A stretch of DNA of 64,000 bases from JBCBSZ01 sp039185015 (lineage in GTDB: Bacteria; Actinomycetota; Acidimicrobiia; Acidimicrobiales; Poriferisodalaceae). Of this stretch, positions 15,812 to 24,773 are shown one piece after another. Location of the stretch: the NCBI GenBank assembly GCA_039185015.1, contig JBCDAU010000002.1:124001-188000 (forward strand), read 5' to 3'. Each line of letters opens with the position of its first letter. Position 1 is the stretch's first letter. The notes under the pieces were generated by a model. It was not told the DNA's origin. It worked only from the letters and a program-made list of their open reading frames with translations, and searched no databases. The translations under genes and the position numbers were made by a program.

Positions 15812-17317
15812 ATGCTACCGACGAGCTCACGGGTGCCTTGGCGCCGACTCCTCGTCGTTCTCGTCGCCCTCGTGCTGCTCGCCGCCGCGTGTGGAGACAG
15901 CGACGGGGGCGATGATGCCGTCGACGCAGCCGACGACGCAACGGCCACCACCGCAGCTGCGGCGGCCGACGACGGCGACGACGATGCCCCGGCCGAGACC
16001 ACCGCCGAGACCGAGGCGTCGGACGACGGCGGCGAGGTCGTGACGATCCGCTGGTTCGTCGGCCTCGGCACCGGCGCGCAACCCGAGCAGATCGAGGTGC
16101 AGGAGGCGGTCGTCGCCCGCTTCAACGAGACGCACCCGAACATCAACCTCGAGATCGAGTTCATCGACAACGAGGTCGCCAACGACACCCTGGCCACCCA
16201 GATCGCCGGGGGCAACGCGCCCGACATCGTGGGCCCGGTCGGCATCCGCGGCTCGAACGCCTTCGCCGGGCAGTTCCTCGACCTGGAGCCCCTCGTCGAG
16301 GCGAGTGGGTTCGACCTGTCGGTCTACGACCCGGCGCAGGTGGAGTTCTGGCGCGAGGCCGACGGCGCGCTCACGGCGTTGCCCTTCGGTGTGTTCCCGT
16401 CGTTCATCTTCTACAACACCGAGCTGTTCGACGAGGCCGGCCTCGCCTACCCGCCGCAGGAGTTCGGCGAGCCCTACGCCGACGGCGACCCGTGGGACAT
16501 GGACAAGCTGGCCGAGCTGGCGGCGATCCTCACCGTCGACGCCAACGGCAACGACGCCACGAGCCCCGACTTCGACGCCGACGACACGGTCCAGTTCGGC
16601 TTCACCCACCAGTGGGGTGACGACGCCCGAGCGCAGGGTTCCTTCTTCGGTGGTGGTGACTTCGTCGGCGCTGACGGGGCGGCGCAGATCCCTGAGCCGT
16701 GGGTGGCCGAGTGGGCGTGGCACCACGACCTGATCTGGGAGACCGGTGCCGCACCGAACCAGAGCTACATCGACTCGGAGCTGCTGAACGCCGGCAACAC
16801 GTTCACCACCGGGAACATGGGGATGGTCTTCACCCACCTCTGGTACACGTGCTGCGTCCGCAACGACGACAACACCGGCAAGGAGTTCTTCGACATCGCG
16901 GTCGTGCCCGAGTACGAGGGCGAGGCCACGTCGAAGCTCCACGCCGACATCTTCCGGATCCTCGAGTCGACGGATCATCCGGAGGAAGCGTTCGAGGTGC
17001 TCACCTTCCTGCTGACCGACGCCGCCGGCGAGCTGCTCAACACCTACGGGGGCATGCCGGCCCGCACCGACCTGCAGGACGCGTTCTTCGCCGGTCTCGA
17101 CGAGACGTTCCCGCAAGGCGTCAACTGGGACGTCGCCCGGGCCAGCCTCGCCCTGCCCGACGAGCCGAGCCACGAGGGCAACATGCCCAACTTCCTCGAG
17201 GCCGAGGCCCGCATCGATCAGTTCGAGAGCCTGATCGCCTCGGAGCCGGACCTCGACCTGGCGGCCGAGACCGAGTCCCTTCGCGCCGACCTCGACGTCA
17301 TCTTCGCCGCGGGCTGA
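15812..17317 (+). CDS. cebE: ABC transporter substrate-binding lipoprotein, cellobiose type
   Basis: 501 residues with AGAAGGAG before the ATG. N-terminal signal with lipobox LLAAAC, then an acidic low-complexity linker of about 50 residues (Asp, Ala, Thr), then the family 1 solute-binding fold (TIRWFVGLGTG, PDIVGPVGIRG, ALPFGVFPSFIFYN). Lipid-anchored on the outer face, it delivers sugar to the two downstream permeases. Assignment to cello-oligosaccharides rests on the neighbouring GH1 enzyme and operator. Aromatic residues are numerous in the C-half, as usual for sugar sites. Confidence 0.87.
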   Translation: MLPTSSRVPWRRLLVVLVALVLLAAACGDSDGGDDAVDAADDATATTAAAAADDGDDDAPAETTAETEASDDGGEVVTIRWFVGLGTGAQPEQIEVQEAVVARFNETHPNINLEIEFIDNEVANDTLATQIAGGNAPDIVGPVGIRGSNAFAGQFLDLEPLVEASGFDLSVYDPAQVEFWREADGALTALPFGVFPSFIFYNTELFDEAGLAYPPQEFGEPYADGDPWDMDKLAELAAILTVDANGNDATSPDFDADDTVQFGFTHQWGDDARAQGSFFGGGDFVGADGAAQIPEPWVAEWAWHHDLIWETGAAPNQSYIDSELLNAGNTFTTGNMGMVFTHLWYTCCVRNDDNTGKEFFDIAVVPEYEGEATSKLHADIFRILESTDHPEEAFEVLTFLLTDAAGELLNTYGGMPARTDLQDAFFAGLDETFPQGVNWDVARASLALPDEPSHEGNMPNFLEAEARIDQFESLIASEPDLDLAAETESLRADLDVIFAAG

Positions 17318-17345
17318 GCGGCGAGTGAGATCCGAGGAGCGAGTC

Positions 17346-18359
17346 GTGTCCTCCCCACCAACCCTCTCCAGGCCAACGGCTCGCTCCTCGTCGAGCGCCC
17401 CGGCATCCAGCCCAACACCTGCGCCCGCGGGTGTTGCCGGGGTGCAGCGGCGGGGGCTGGCCCGACGCGAGCGTCGCGTCGGGCTGGCCTTCGCCGCCCC
17501 GTGGATCGTCGGGGTCTTCGCCCTCTACCTCTTCCCGCTGATGGCATCGCTGGCGTTCTCGTTCACCGACTACCAGCTCGTCGACCAGGACGGGTCGGGC
17601 ACGCGTTGGGTCGGGCTCGACAACTGGCGTCGCCTGTTCGAGGACCCGGACGTGGCGACGTCGGCGTGGGTGACCGTGCGCTTCGCCGCGCTGTTCATCC
17701 CGCTATCGATCTTCCTCCCGCTCGGCTTCGCCTACCTCCTCACGGCGAAGCACCTGTGGGGTCGATCGTTCTTCCGGGCGATGTTCTTCCTCCCGACGAT
17801 CGTTCCGTTCGTCTCGGCGCTGTTCATCTGGCGCGGCTTCCTCAACGCGCAGGACGGCTGGCTCAACCGGCTGCTCGCGGTGTTCGGGATCGGTGGGCCC
17901 GACTGGCTCAACGACGCTCCCTGGCTCACGCCCACCTTCGGGCTCATCGCCACCTGGGGCGTGGGCAACGCGATGATCATCTTCATCGCCGCGCTCAACG
18001 GCGTGCCGAAGGAGCTGTACGAGGCGGCTCGCATCGACGGGGCCAGCAACTGGCAGCTCTTCCGCCACGTGACCTGGCCGATGATCAGCCCGATCACCTT
18101 CTACAACCTGATCATCGCCCTCGTGGCGCTCGGGCAGTACTTCCTCGTGCCCTTCGCCCTCACCAACGGCACCGGAGACCCCGACAACGCCGGGCTCTTC
18201 TACACGATGTACTTCTACCGGCAGACGTTCACGTTCTTCGAGGCCGGGTACGGAGCGACGCTCGCCTGGGCGATGTTCGCCGTCGTGCTCGCCCTGACCG
18301 CGGCGATCTTCGCCTCGGCCCGCTGGTGGGTGCACTACGAGTTCCAGGAGCGGAGCTGA
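17346..18359 (+). CDS. cebF: Sugar ABC transporter permease (MalF/CebF type)
   Basis: 337 residues. Start GTG 17346 chosen because GAGGAG lies 7 nt upstream; GTG 17325 is an alternative. Six hydrophobic segments begin at FAAPWIVGVFALYLFPLM. The EAA loop, which contacts the ATPase, is LYEAARIDGASNWQLFRHV. An Ala/Ser/Pro-rich N-terminal tail precedes the first segment. Stop and the next start overlap by 1 nt. No ATPase gene is nearby; such importers often share a distant MsiK-type ATPase. Confidence 0.88.
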   Translation: MSSPPTLSRPTARSSSSAPASSPTPAPAGVAGVQRRGLARRERRVGLAFAAPWIVGVFALYLFPLMASLAFSFTDYQLVDQDGSGTRWVGLDNWRRLFEDPDVATSAWVTVRFAALFIPLSIFLPLGFAYLLTAKHLWGRSFFRAMFFLPTIVPFVSALFIWRGFLNAQDGWLNRLLAVFGIGGPDWLNDAPWLTPTFGLIATWGVGNAMIIFIAALNGVPKELYEAARIDGASNWQLFRHVTWPMISPITFYNLIIALVALGQYFLVPFALTNGTGDPDNAGLFYTMYFYRQTFTFFEAGYGATLAWAMFAVVLALTAAIFASARWWVHYEFQERS

Positions 18360-19450
18360 TGCTCGAACGCGCCCGATCTCGATTCCTCGCCATGCGCGAG
18401 CCCGACCGGGAGTTCCGCGACCTCGACCGCCGGACCCGCCGCTTCGTCCTCGGCAGCATGGTCACGCTCTTCGCCTCGGTCGTGCTCGTCGCCTACCTCC
18501 TGCCCTTCGGGTACATGGCGATGACCGCGCTCAAGAGCGAGCAGCAGATCAGCGATCCGAACCGCCCGCTCACGCCCCAGTCCCAGGTGACCGTCGAGGT
18601 CGATGGCGAGGAGGCGCCGCTGCTCGCCGTGCCCCTGCCCGACGGCTCGACCCGCGAGCTCGCGCTCGTCCAGCCCGGCCGCCAGGAGAGCACGTTCGTC
18701 GACCCGGACACCGGGGAGGAGATCGTCTGGGAGGGCGCGTGGCGACAGCTCGATCCCGCCTACGAGCTCGACCTGCAGTTCGACAACTTCACGCGCGCCT
18801 GGGAGACGCTCGACTTCGTCCGCCTGCTCCGCAACACCGGGATCATCGCCGGGGTCGGCATGGCGCTGAGCGTCATCTCGTCGACGCTGGTCGCCTACGG
18901 CATCAGCCGCTTCCGGATCCCCTTCACGGGACTGATCATGGGATCACTGATCGCCACGATCATCCTCCCGAAGTTCGTGACCCTCGTGCCGACCTACGCG
19001 GTGTTCGAGCGGCTCGGCATGGTGGGCACGTGGTGGCCGTTGCTGATCCCGCACGCGTTCGCCAACGCGTACAACGTCTTCCTGCTCCGCCAGTTCTTCC
19101 TCACGATCCCCAGGGAGCTCGACGACGCAGCGGCGATCGACGGGGCCGGTCCCATCCGGGTGCTCTGGTCGATCGTGCTCCCCCAGGCCCGACCGGCGAT
19201 CCTCGCGGTGGCGATGTTCCACTTCTTCTTCGCGTGGAACGACTTCTTCGAGCCGCTCGTCTACCTCGCAGGCAACCGCGACCTGCTGCCGATCTCCGTG
19301 GGCATGTACGACTTCCTCGGGCTCTACGACTCTCAGCAGGAGCTGGTGCAGGCCGGAGCGTTGCTCGGCATGGCGATCCCGGTGCTGATCTTCGCCTTCG
19401 GACAGCGCTTCTTCCTCAAGGGCATCGACCTCTCGGGAGCGCTCAAGTAG
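18359..19450 (+). CDS. cebG: Sugar ABC transporter permease (MalG/CebG type) with extracytoplasmic insert
   Basis: 363 residues, longer than the usual 270-300. TM1 (LFASVVLVAYLLPFGYMAM) is followed by about 95 soluble residues, including TVEVDGEEAPLLAVPLPDGS and DPAYELDLQFDNFTRAW, before TM2. The rest is a standard MalG-type permease with EAA loop LDDAAAIDGAGPIRVL. The insert should face outside and could contact the binding protein. Its C-terminal end overlaps a gene remnant on the opposite strand. Confidence 0.87.
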   Translation: MLERARSRFLAMREPDREFRDLDRRTRRFVLGSMVTLFASVVLVAYLLPFGYMAMTALKSEQQISDPNRPLTPQSQVTVEVDGEEAPLLAVPLPDGSTRELALVQPGRQESTFVDPDTGEEIVWEGAWRQLDPAYELDLQFDNFTRAWETLDFVRLLRNTGIIAGVGMALSVISSTLVAYGISRFRIPFTGLIMGSLIATIILPKFVTLVPTYAVFERLGMVGTWWPLLIPHAFANAYNVFLLRQFFLTIPRELDDAAAIDGAGPIRVLWSIVLPQARPAILAVAMFHFFFAWNDFFEPLVYLAGNRDLLPISVGMYDFLGLYDSQQELVQAGALLGMAIPVLIFAFGQRFFLKGIDLSGALK

Positions 19451-19664
19451 GGCCCTTCGGACCTCGGTCGACGAGATCGACGTCCGCCCGGCGGAACGGG
19501 AAGGGCAGGCCGGCATCCAGGTACGGCGTCGGGTCGACGCTCCACCCCCACGCCTCCACCTGTGGCCGGCTCCGGCGTCCGTGCAGCGCACGGAAGAGGT
19601 CGTGCGGCGCGACCGTCACCGTCGGCGCCGGAGCGTCGTGCTCGCCGACCCGCCACGTCCGGTC
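19443..19664 (-). pseudogene. Remnant: C-terminus of a mycothiol-dependent maleylpyruvate isomerase-like protein
   Basis: An uninterrupted minus-strand frame, with no start codon of its own at the expected place, reads RTWRVGEHDAP, TVTVAPHDLFRALHGRR, SRPQVEAWGWSVDPTPYLD and ends ...VDLVDRG. This matches the C-terminal signature of the DinB/MDMPI-type family (DLFRALxGRRSxxQVxAxxW). The family's N-terminal DinB domain is absent: the sequence upstream carries the start region of the EthD gene. Best explained as a truncated gene left after rearrangement. Homology by pattern only. Confidence 0.55.
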
Positions 19665-19729
19665 ACGAGGGCAGCTTCCCCAGATCGACCGTCCGAGCTG
19701 CTTGACTGCATCCGAGCGAGGGGGACCGC

Positions 19730-20107
19730 ATGATCAAGCTCACGTTCTGCCTCCGGCGCCGACCGGACCTGTCCAGTGAGGAGTTCCGCCGGTACTGGCG
19801 GGAGATGCACGCTCCGCTGGTCACCGAGCGCGCCGAGGCGCTCGGCATCCGTCGCTACGTCCAGTGCCACACGATCGACGCGGATGGCCTGCACCGGGCG
19901 CTGCAGCAGCGCAACGGCGGCTCCCCGGAGCCCTTCGACGGCATCGCCGAGATCTGGGTGGACTCGCTCGAGACCTTCGTGAGCGACCATCCCGACGCCC
20001 GCACCGCCGCGGCCGAGCTGCTCGACGACGAGCGCAACTTCATCGACCTCCCGAGCTCGCCGATGTGGCTGGCCGAGGAGCACGTGTTCGTGGGGGCGCC
20101 GACATGA
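19730..20107 (+). CDS. EthD-domain protein
   Basis: 125 residues. IKLTFCLRRRPDLSSEEFRRYWREMHAPLV is the EthD ferredoxin-like fold signature. Such proteins occur beside oxidoreductases that degrade ethers, polyketides or aromatics and act as small accessory or cyclising enzymes. GAGGGGGA precedes the ATG. The stop overlaps the LLM start by 4 nt, so the two proteins are made together and may act on the same substrate, which is unknown. Confidence 0.8.
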   Translation: MIKLTFCLRRRPDLSSEEFRRYWREMHAPLVTERAEALGIRRYVQCHTIDADGLHRALQQRNGGSPEPFDGIAEIWVDSLETFVSDHPDARTAAAELLDDERNFIDLPSSPMWLAEEHVFVGAPT

Positions 20108-21012
20108 CCGATCGCATGCCGGCCGTCTCCCTCGTGGCCACCCCCGGTCGTCGGAGCTGGGCCACCGAGATCGCGACCGAGATCGAGGAGCGCGGCTTCA
20201 GCGGCATCCACTGCCCGTCGCTCGGCGACGCGGTCGGGCTCTGCCACGGCATCGCCGCGGCGACCGAGACGATCCGCTTCGCCACGTCCGTGCAGCCGAT
20301 CTACCTCCAGCACGCCGTCGCCCTCGCCGGCTCGGCCGCGTTCCTCCACGAGGTGTCGGGCGGTCGGTTCCGGCTCGGTGTCGGCGTCACCCACGGTCCC
20401 GTGATCCAACGGCTCGGCGTGACGACCGGATCACCGCTGTCCGACATGCGCGAGTACGTGGGCGGCCTCCGGGCCGCAGGCGAGCAGCTCGGCGAGCTCC
20501 CGCCGATCGATCTCGCGACGCTGCGAGACCGGATGGTGGGACTGGCCGTCGAGATCGTTGACGGCGCCGTGTGGGCGAACGCCTCGCGCAGCCGAATGGC
20601 CCACTCGCTCTCGCTCGTGCCCGGGTCGACGGCCGCTGACGGGTTCGCGATCGGCAACATGATCCCGACCGTCATCGACGACGACCTCGACGCCGCCCGA
20701 GCCCGGAACCGGGCCACGCTCACCGGGTACGTCGCCCTGCCGAACTATCGGAACTACTGGGCCGACGCCGGGTACGCCGAGGAGATGGCGGCCGCCGAGG
20801 CGGCCATCTCCTCACGAGACGATGCCGCGCTCGCCGCCGCCATGACCGACGAGTGGCTCGACGACTGCACCCTGTCGGGGCCGGTCGAGCGGGTACGCGA
20901 GGGCGTCGAGGCCTGGTTCGACGCTGGCGTCACCACGCCGATCGTCGTGCCATCGTCGACGTCGGGCGGCCAGCGGGCCGCTCTGGTGGAGCTCTTCGAC
21001 GCCTACGCCTGA
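20104..21012 (+). CDS. LLM-class (F420-type) oxidoreductase
   Basis: 302 residues, ATG overlapping the EthD stop. Luciferase-like barrel: VSLVATPGRRSWATEIATEIEERGFSGI, then FATSVQPIYLQHAVALAGSAA and RFRLGVGVTHGPV. Shares the segment Y(R)NYWADAGYAEEM with the paralogue at 10342. Cofactor F420 is inferred from family and phylum. Convergent with the S9 peptidase gene, 1 nt between stops, with no room for a separate terminator. Confidence 0.8.
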   Translation: MTDRMPAVSLVATPGRRSWATEIATEIEERGFSGIHCPSLGDAVGLCHGIAAATETIRFATSVQPIYLQHAVALAGSAAFLHEVSGGRFRLGVGVTHGPVIQRLGVTTGSPLSDMREYVGGLRAAGEQLGELPPIDLATLRDRMVGLAVEIVDGAVWANASRSRMAHSLSLVPGSTAADGFAIGNMIPTVIDDDLDAARARNRATLTGYVALPNYRNYWADAGYAEEMAAAEAAISSRDDAALAAAMTDEWLDDCTLSGPVERVREGVEAWFDAGVTTPIVVPSSTSGGQRAALVELFDAYA

Positions 21013-21013
21013 G

Positions 21014-22960
21014 TCATCCCCCGGCTGGCGGGTCGCCCACGCGGCCGCCGCCGAGGTGGTCGGCGTAGAAGCCGTGGACCAACTCGAACCGGTCGATGCG
21101 CCGACTCGGCTTGCCACTGCGGGTCAGCTCGTGCCCCTCCCCCGGTACCCGGGCGAAGGTGACGTCGACGCCGCGTCGCTTGAGGCCGACGAACATCTGC
21201 TCGCCCTGCTCGATCGGGCAGCGCAGGTCGCTCTCGCTGTGGAGGACCAACGTGGGTGTCGTCGCGCCGTCGAGGTGGTGCACCGGTGACTGGCGCCGCA
21301 GCTCCTCGACATCGCCGACGTCGTGCACGCCGAGGTAGAGGGGCGCGAACAGGTAGGTGAAGTCGGCCGTGGAGCACATCGTCTCCCAGTTGGTCACCGC
21401 CCGCTCGATGAGTGCGGCGCCGAACCGGTCGGTGTGGCCGATCGCCCATCCGGTCATCCAGCCTCCGTAGCTGCCACCGCCGATGCCGACCCGACCGTCG
21501 TCGACCTCCGGGAGGCCCGTGAGGTGGTCGGCGAGCGCCTGCACGTCATCCCAGTCGGGCTGGCCCATGCGACCGTCGACGATCGCTCTCGCCCACTCGG
21601 TGCCGAAACCGTCGGCGCCGCGGGGGTTCCCGCCGATGACGGTGTAGCCGCACGCCGCAGCCACCTGGAACTCGTCGAAGAACCGGGCGCCGTACGTGGC
21701 GAGGGGACCGCCGTGGACGTAGATCAGGCCCGGTCCCGGCGCACCGACGTCGGGCGCCGAGGCGGGCGGGCGCACCACCCACGCCTGGACCTCGACGTCG
21801 TCGGTGCTGGGGACCAGCACCTCCTCGACCGCACCCAGCTCGATCTCGTCCAGCCAGGGGTTGAGATCGGTCAGGGTGCGCTCGCCGTCGGCGGTGACGA
21901 GCACGAGCTCGGCAGGCCGGGTCGGTGTGGCGACCGCCGCGATGACGGCACCGTCCGAGCGGACGTCGAAGGCGTCGGCGCAACGCGTGCCCCCGACGAT
22001 CGTCTCGCCGTCGCCGGTGGCGAGGTCGACGCGGTCGACGTGGACGCGGGCCCGTCGGCTCGCCGGCACGTACACGGCGTCGTCGTGCAGGATCGCCCGA
22101 CGGGGACCGCCGATCGCCGCCCGCGAGACGTCGTCGGCGTCGACCCGACGGACGGTGCGGGCGCCGGCGTCGAGCACGCCCAGGTGCGCGAGCCCGACCT
22201 GACCGTTGTCGATCACCCCGATGACGACGAGCGCATCCCCGTGCCACACGAACGGGATCCAGTCGCCCGGATCGTCCTCGACGACCTCCAGATCACCGGA
22301 CGTCAGATCGAGCACGGCGACCCGGCCGGCGAGGAGGCGGTCGTGATCGCCGATGGCGAGGGCGACCCGGCTGCCGTCCGCGGACACCACCGGCTGGCCG
22401 ACACCCTTCGGATGGTCGGTGAGCGGGGTGACCTCGCCGTCGAGGCCGACCCGGTGCAGCTGGGCCCGGCGGTCGTGGGTGAACCCGGCACCGTCCAGTC
22501 GGTAGTCGAGCTCGGTGATGACACGGATCCGTCGCCCGAGCTCCTCGTCGTCGGCACCGTCCTGGTGCTCCGGTCGGACGGGGGCGATGACCAACAGCTC
22601 GTCATCGCCGAGCCACACGACGTCACGGACACCGTCCGGGCGATCGGTCAGCACGGCCGGCTCGCCACCACCGACGTCGAGGACGTGGAGCTGCGGCGGC
22701 GTCTTGGGCTCGGCGGTCGAGGAGTACGCGAGCCGTCGACCATCGGGCGACCAGATCGGCTGAGCGGCGAGGTGACCGCGACTCAGCGGGCGATCCTCGC
22801 CGGTCGACACCGAGGCGAGGCGGAGCTCGCTCCGGTTGGCGTCGGTCTCGCGGTCGGCCCAGCCGACGACGTAGGCGACCCGATCGCCGTCCGGGTGCCA
22901 GCGCACGTCGGTGACCTGCCGGATCCGGTGCAGGTCGTCGGGGTGGAAGGGTCGGGTCAC
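21014..22960 (-). CDS. S9 family serine peptidase (prolyl oligopeptidase / acylaminoacyl-peptidase type)
   Basis: 648 residues. The N-terminal two thirds hold beta-propeller blades (WSPDGRRLAYSS and similar). The C-terminal hydrolase has nucleophile Ser497 in GGGSYGGWM, acid in SESDLRCP and base in GEGHELTR. GTG start overlaps the previous stop by 4 nt. No signal peptide, so cytosolic; it would trim short peptides or N-acyl peptides. Last gene of a four-gene unit LLM - crotonase - beta-lactamase-fold - S9. Confidence 0.88.
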   Translation of the reverse strand: MTRPFHPDDLHRIRQVTDVRWHPDGDRVAYVVGWADRETDANRSELRLASVSTGEDRPLSRGHLAAQPIWSPDGRRLAYSSTAEPKTPPQLHVLDVGGGEPAVLTDRPDGVRDVVWLGDDELLVIAPVRPEHQDGADDEELGRRIRVITELDYRLDGAGFTHDRRAQLHRVGLDGEVTPLTDHPKGVGQPVVSADGSRVALAIGDHDRLLAGRVAVLDLTSGDLEVVEDDPGDWIPFVWHGDALVVIGVIDNGQVGLAHLGVLDAGARTVRRVDADDVSRAAIGGPRRAILHDDAVYVPASRRARVHVDRVDLATGDGETIVGGTRCADAFDVRSDGAVIAAVATPTRPAELVLVTADGERTLTDLNPWLDEIELGAVEEVLVPSTDDVEVQAWVVRPPASAPDVGAPGPGLIYVHGGPLATYGARFFDEFQVAAACGYTVIGGNPRGADGFGTEWARAIVDGRMGQPDWDDVQALADHLTGLPEVDDGRVGIGGGSYGGWMTGWAIGHTDRFGAALIERAVTNWETMCSTADFTYLFAPLYLGVHDVGDVEELRRQSPVHHLDGATTPTLVLHSESDLRCPIEQGEQMFVGLKRRGVDVTFARVPGEGHELTRSGKPSRRIDRFELVHGFYADHLGGGRVGDPPAGG

Positions 22961-23976
22961 TCGATCTCCTCGACGGCGGCGATGACCGACGCGAGGACGT
23001 CGACCATGGCGGGGGCGAGCTCGATGGGCGTCGTGCCGAGACGCACCACGACGGTGTCGGAGGACGGAACGCACAGGATCCGCTGGCCCTCGTAGCCGTA
23101 GCAGCCGAAGGTGCCACGGCCGTCGGGGATCGTCCAGGTCTGACGACCGTACCCACTGCCGTTCTCGGGGTCGGTGGCGTGGGTGTCCCGCATCCCGTCG
23201 ACCCAGCCAGCCGGCAGGAGGCGCCGCCCGTCCCAGCGGCCGTCACGGAGCAGCATCAGCCCGAAGCGGGCGAAGTCGCGTGCGGTGGCGTAGGCGAAGG
23301 ACGACCCGATGAACGTGCCGGCGGCATCGGTCCGCAACGTGGTGGACCCCATGCCGAGCGGATCGAGGAGCCGCTCCTGCGCCCAGGCGAGGAAGGCCTC
23401 CGACCCACCGAGGGCGTCGCGCAGGACCCGGGCGATGACGTTGGTCTCACCGCTCGAGTAGTTCCAGACCTCGCCGGGCGGATGCAGGGCGGGGCGAGCG
23501 GCGGCGTAGCCCGCGACGTCGTCGCTTCCGGCACCGAACAGCATGTCGATGCAGTGGGAGGTACCGGCGTCGACGTAGTCCTCGACGAACTCCAGCCCGC
23601 TGCGCATCCGGAGGAGGTCGTCGAGCGTGATGGCGGCCCGCTCGTCGTCGGCCCACTCCGGCACCGGCGCGGGCGCGGCCGGATCGAGCAGGCCGTCGTC
23701 GACCGCGATGCCCACGAGGGCGCCCGTGATCGTCTTGGCCATCGACCAGGAGATCAGGGTCGTGTCGGCGTCGGTCTCGGGTCCGTAGCGCTCGTGGACG
23801 ATCCGGCCCCGGTGCGCCACGACGAGCGCCAGGGTGACGCCGAGCTCATCGCGCCGATCGAGGCCGAACAGCGGCGCGGCGGCGTCGACGACGTTCGTCG
23901 GCTCGGCTGCGGTCGGCCACTCGACGGTCGGCCAGGCCGTCCCCGCCGGCTGCGTGGGCAGCGCGACGAGGCTCAC
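22957..23976 (-). CDS. Serine beta-lactamase-fold hydrolase (class C-like)
   Basis: 339 residues from GTG 23976, which overlaps the crotonase stop by 4 nt. The SxxK motif is SMAK (ISWSMAKTITGALVG) and the YxN equivalent is YSS in WNYSSGETN; a C-terminal YGYEGQRI segment replaces the usual KTG. No signal peptide, so more likely an esterase or amidase than a secreted beta-lactamase. Substrate unknown. Confidence 0.83.
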   Translation of the reverse strand: MSLVALPTQPAGTAWPTVEWPTAAEPTNVVDAAAPLFGLDRRDELGVTLALVVAHRGRIVHERYGPETDADTTLISWSMAKTITGALVGIAVDDGLLDPAAPAPVPEWADDERAAITLDDLLRMRSGLEFVEDYVDAGTSHCIDMLFGAGSDDVAGYAAARPALHPPGEVWNYSSGETNVIARVLRDALGGSEAFLAWAQERLLDPLGMGSTTLRTDAAGTFIGSSFAYATARDFARFGLMLLRDGRWDGRRLLPAGWVDGMRDTHATDPENGSGYGRQTWTIPDGRGTFGCYGYEGQRILCVPSSDTVVVRLGTTPIELAPAMVDVLASVIAAVEEIE

Positions 23977-24767
23977 TCGCCGGTGAACCGGGCCCGCCGC
24001 TTGTCGAGGAAGGCGGCGATGCCCTCCTCGGCGTCGGCGGTCCGCGTGGCAGCGGCGATGCCCCTCGACTCCCGCTCCATCGCCTCCTCCAGCGAGGAGT
24101 TCGCGCCGGCGAGCACCACCTGCTTGGCGATGCCGAACGTGCGGGTGGGCCCCTTCGCGAGGCTGGTCGCCAGCTTCTCGGCCTCGGCCGTGACGTCGTC
24201 GTCGGGGACGACCCGGCTGACGAGACCCCACGCCTCGGCCTCCGGAGCGGTCAGCACCCGGTTGGTGAGCACGAGGTCGAGCGCCCGCTTGTAGCCGACG
24301 CAGCGAGCGAGGAAGAACGACGAGCTGCCGTCGGGCACGAGCCCGGCCCGGGTGTAGCCCATCGTGAACTTGGCCGACTCCCCGGCCACCACGAGGTCGA
24401 ACGCGGCGACCAGGCTCATGCCCGCCCCTCCGGCCGCGCCGCTGACCGCGGCGACGATCGGCGCGTCGAGGCGCGAGAACTTCGCGATCGCTGCGTGGAA
24501 GTCGACCGTCATCTCGGTGACGAGCGCGTAGGTGTCGTCGGACTCCCGGAAGTCGGACAGGTCGCCACCGGCGCAGAAGATCGACCCCTCGGCGGTGATG
24601 AGCACCGCGCGGGCGGCCTGGGTCGACTCCAGCTGCACGGCCACGGTTCGGAAGTCGGCGGCCATCTGGCGGTCGAGTGCGTTGGCCGCCTCGGACCGCG
24701 AGATGACGAGCCGGGCGAGTCCGGCGTCGTCGACGGAGAGCTTCAGGGTGTCGAGCTCGAGCTGCAC
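23973..24767 (-). CDS. Crotonase-family protein, PaaG-like
   Basis: 264 residues. The oxyanion-hole segment FCAGGDLSDF and the helix AAGGAGMSLVAAFD are present. Neither of the two catalytic glutamates of enoyl-CoA hydratase is retained (Ser and Tyr at those positions); instead the GLVPDGS segment places an Asp as in PaaG isomerases, and the C-terminus EEGIAAFLDKRRARF also matches that group. Likely an enoyl- or epoxy-CoA isomerase rather than a hydratase. Starts with GTG, 6 nt behind the LLM gene. Confidence 0.8.
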   Translation of the reverse strand: MQLELDTLKLSVDDAGLARLVISRSEAANALDRQMAADFRTVAVQLESTQAARAVLITAEGSIFCAGGDLSDFRESDDTYALVTEMTVDFHAAIAKFSRLDAPIVAAVSGAAGGAGMSLVAAFDLVVAGESAKFTMGYTRAGLVPDGSSSFFLARCVGYKRALDLVLTNRVLTAPEAEAWGLVSRVVPDDDVTAEAEKLATSLAKGPTRTFGIAKQVVLAGANSSLEEAMERESRGIAAATRTADAEEGIAAFLDKRRARFTGE

Positions 24768-24773
24768 GCGGTC

